A DNA stretch of 64,000 nt from Maricaulaceae bacterium EIL42A08. Lineage in GTDB: Bacteria; Pseudomonadota; Alphaproteobacteria; Caulobacterales; Maricaulaceae. Shown here piece after piece: positions 63,496-64,000 of the stretch. The position numbers and the translations under genes were made by a program. Each line of letters opens with the position of its first letter. Position 1 is the stretch's first letter. Below the pieces are notes generated by a model that was not told the DNA's origin, ran no database searches, and saw nothing but the letters and a program-made list of their open reading frames with translations. The stretch covers positions 477,501-541,500 of the forward strand of contig JAMZNZ010000002.1 of assembly GCA_024178355.1 (NCBI GenBank). Reading direction: 5' to 3'.

Positions 63496-64000
63496 ATGGC
63501 AGACGCGCCCAACACCAGCTTCGAAAACACCTTTTTCAGCCAGTCGCTTGGAGCGGCGGACCCTGAACTTGCGAGCGCGGTCTCGAAAGAGATTCGCCGC
63601 CAGCAGACCCAGATCGAGTTGATCGCGTCGGAGAATATCGTATCGCGTGCTGTGCTTGAGGCGCAGGGTTCACCCCTGACCAACAAATATGCCGAAGGTT
63701 ATCCTGGTCGTCGTTATTATGGCGGGTGCGAGTTTGTCGACATCGCCGAAGAACTGGCCATTGAGCGTGCAAAACAGCTTTTTGGTGCAGCATATGCAAA
63801 CGTCCAGCCCAATTCAGGTAGCCAAGCTAATCAGGCGGTTTTCCTGGCGCTGCTGAAGCCCGGCGACAAGATCCTCGGCCTTGATCTGGCGGCCGGCGGC
63901 CACCTGACCCACGGCGCGCGACCCAACCAGTCGGGCAAGTGGTTTGAAGCCCATCACTATGGGGTGCGCGAGGACACGGCTCTGATTGACTATGACGCCC
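63496..64000 (+). CDS. glyA: Serine hydroxymethyltransferase, N-terminal part (3' end outside window)
   Basis: The first 168 residues of the PLP enzyme that interconverts serine and glycine with tetrahydrofolate. [37 protein letters not shown] is the conserved dimer and substrate region, and [16 protein letters not shown] the cofactor phosphate site. GAGGG lies six bases before the ATG. The PLP lysine is beyond the window end. It is divergent from mucR across 247 bases that may hold a structured leader. Confidence 0.96.
   Translation, partial: MADAPNTSFENTFFSQSLGAADPELASAVSKEIRRQQTQIELIASENIVSRAVLEAQGSPLTNKYAEGYPGRRYYGGCEFVDIAEELAIERAKQLFGAAYANVQPNSGSQANQAVFLALLKPGDKILGLDLAAGGHLTHGARPNQSGKWFEAHHYGVREDTALIDYDA

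Overview
The window is a compact bacterial chromosome segment from an alphaproteobacterium. The order dapA, smpB, folK, rpoZ, rel, pyrE, pdxJ, acpS, lepB, rnc, era, recO, parC, together with a MucR/Ros regulator, a TakP-type TRAP transporter, TonB-dependent receptors and stand-alone motB, points to the Caulobacterales/Maricaulales side (Maricaulis, Oceanicaulis or Hyphomonas-like). That placement is inference from gene content. I see no rRNA, tRNA, insertion sequence, prophage or CRISPR array. No stretch longer than 300 bases lacks a gene; the largest gaps are 4968-5221, 19372-19597, 41502-41720 and 63249-63495.

Layout. 1-4.4 kb: end of a TonB-dependent receptor, an MFS carrier and an acyl-CoA ligase. 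4.4-5.0 kb: a DJ-1/PfpI protein. 5.2-11.6 kb: a tightly overlapped histidine operon, yerC-hisG-hisD-hisB-hisH-hisA-hisF-hisIE, in which hisB carries a 210-residue N-terminal extension resembling the small domain of HisC. 11.7-17.7 kb: secreted M14 carboxypeptidase, TonB receptor and serine hydrolase. 17.7-23.9 kb: a ThDP enzyme, then kbl, an unknown polytopic membrane protein, tdh and a nitroreductase. 23.9-30.6 kb: soluble CZB chemoreceptor, superinfection-immunity-like peptide, acyl-CoA synthetase, threonine dehydratase and lytic transglycosylase. 30.8-44.0 kb: the housekeeping cluster from dapA to parC, interrupted on the other strand by a uracil-DNA glycosylase and a NYN nuclease. 44-53 kb: LemA and an M48 protease, AI-2E-type permease, TakP-type TRAP transporter, Bpt and an SLC13 carrier. 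53-57 kb: motB, flavin reductase, beta-hydroxyacid dehydrogenase, DUF389 and TRIC proteins. 57-64 kb: hemB, a valine-degradation operon, hemA with a small partner, mucR and the start of glyA.

How it works together. Histidine synthesis is nearly complete, but no intact hisC and no histidinol-phosphatase lie here. Threonine can be broken down by Tdh/Kbl (to glycine, which feeds GlyA) or by the dehydratase. The valine operon runs from isobutyryl-CoA to methylmalonate semialdehyde and sits between the first two tetrapyrrole genes. Six of eight convergent gene pairs overlap at their 3' ends, and several start sites carry hairpins or sit almost back to back, so much of the regulatory information lies within coding sequence.

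Most of the window is ordinary housekeeping DNA. The strongest unusual signals are the HisC-like domain fused to HisB, the threonine dehydrogenase and MucR proteins that have lost metal ligands, the hairpin holding the ribosome-binding site of the unknown membrane protein, and the 4-base gap between the divergent start codons of the NYN nuclease gene and folK.
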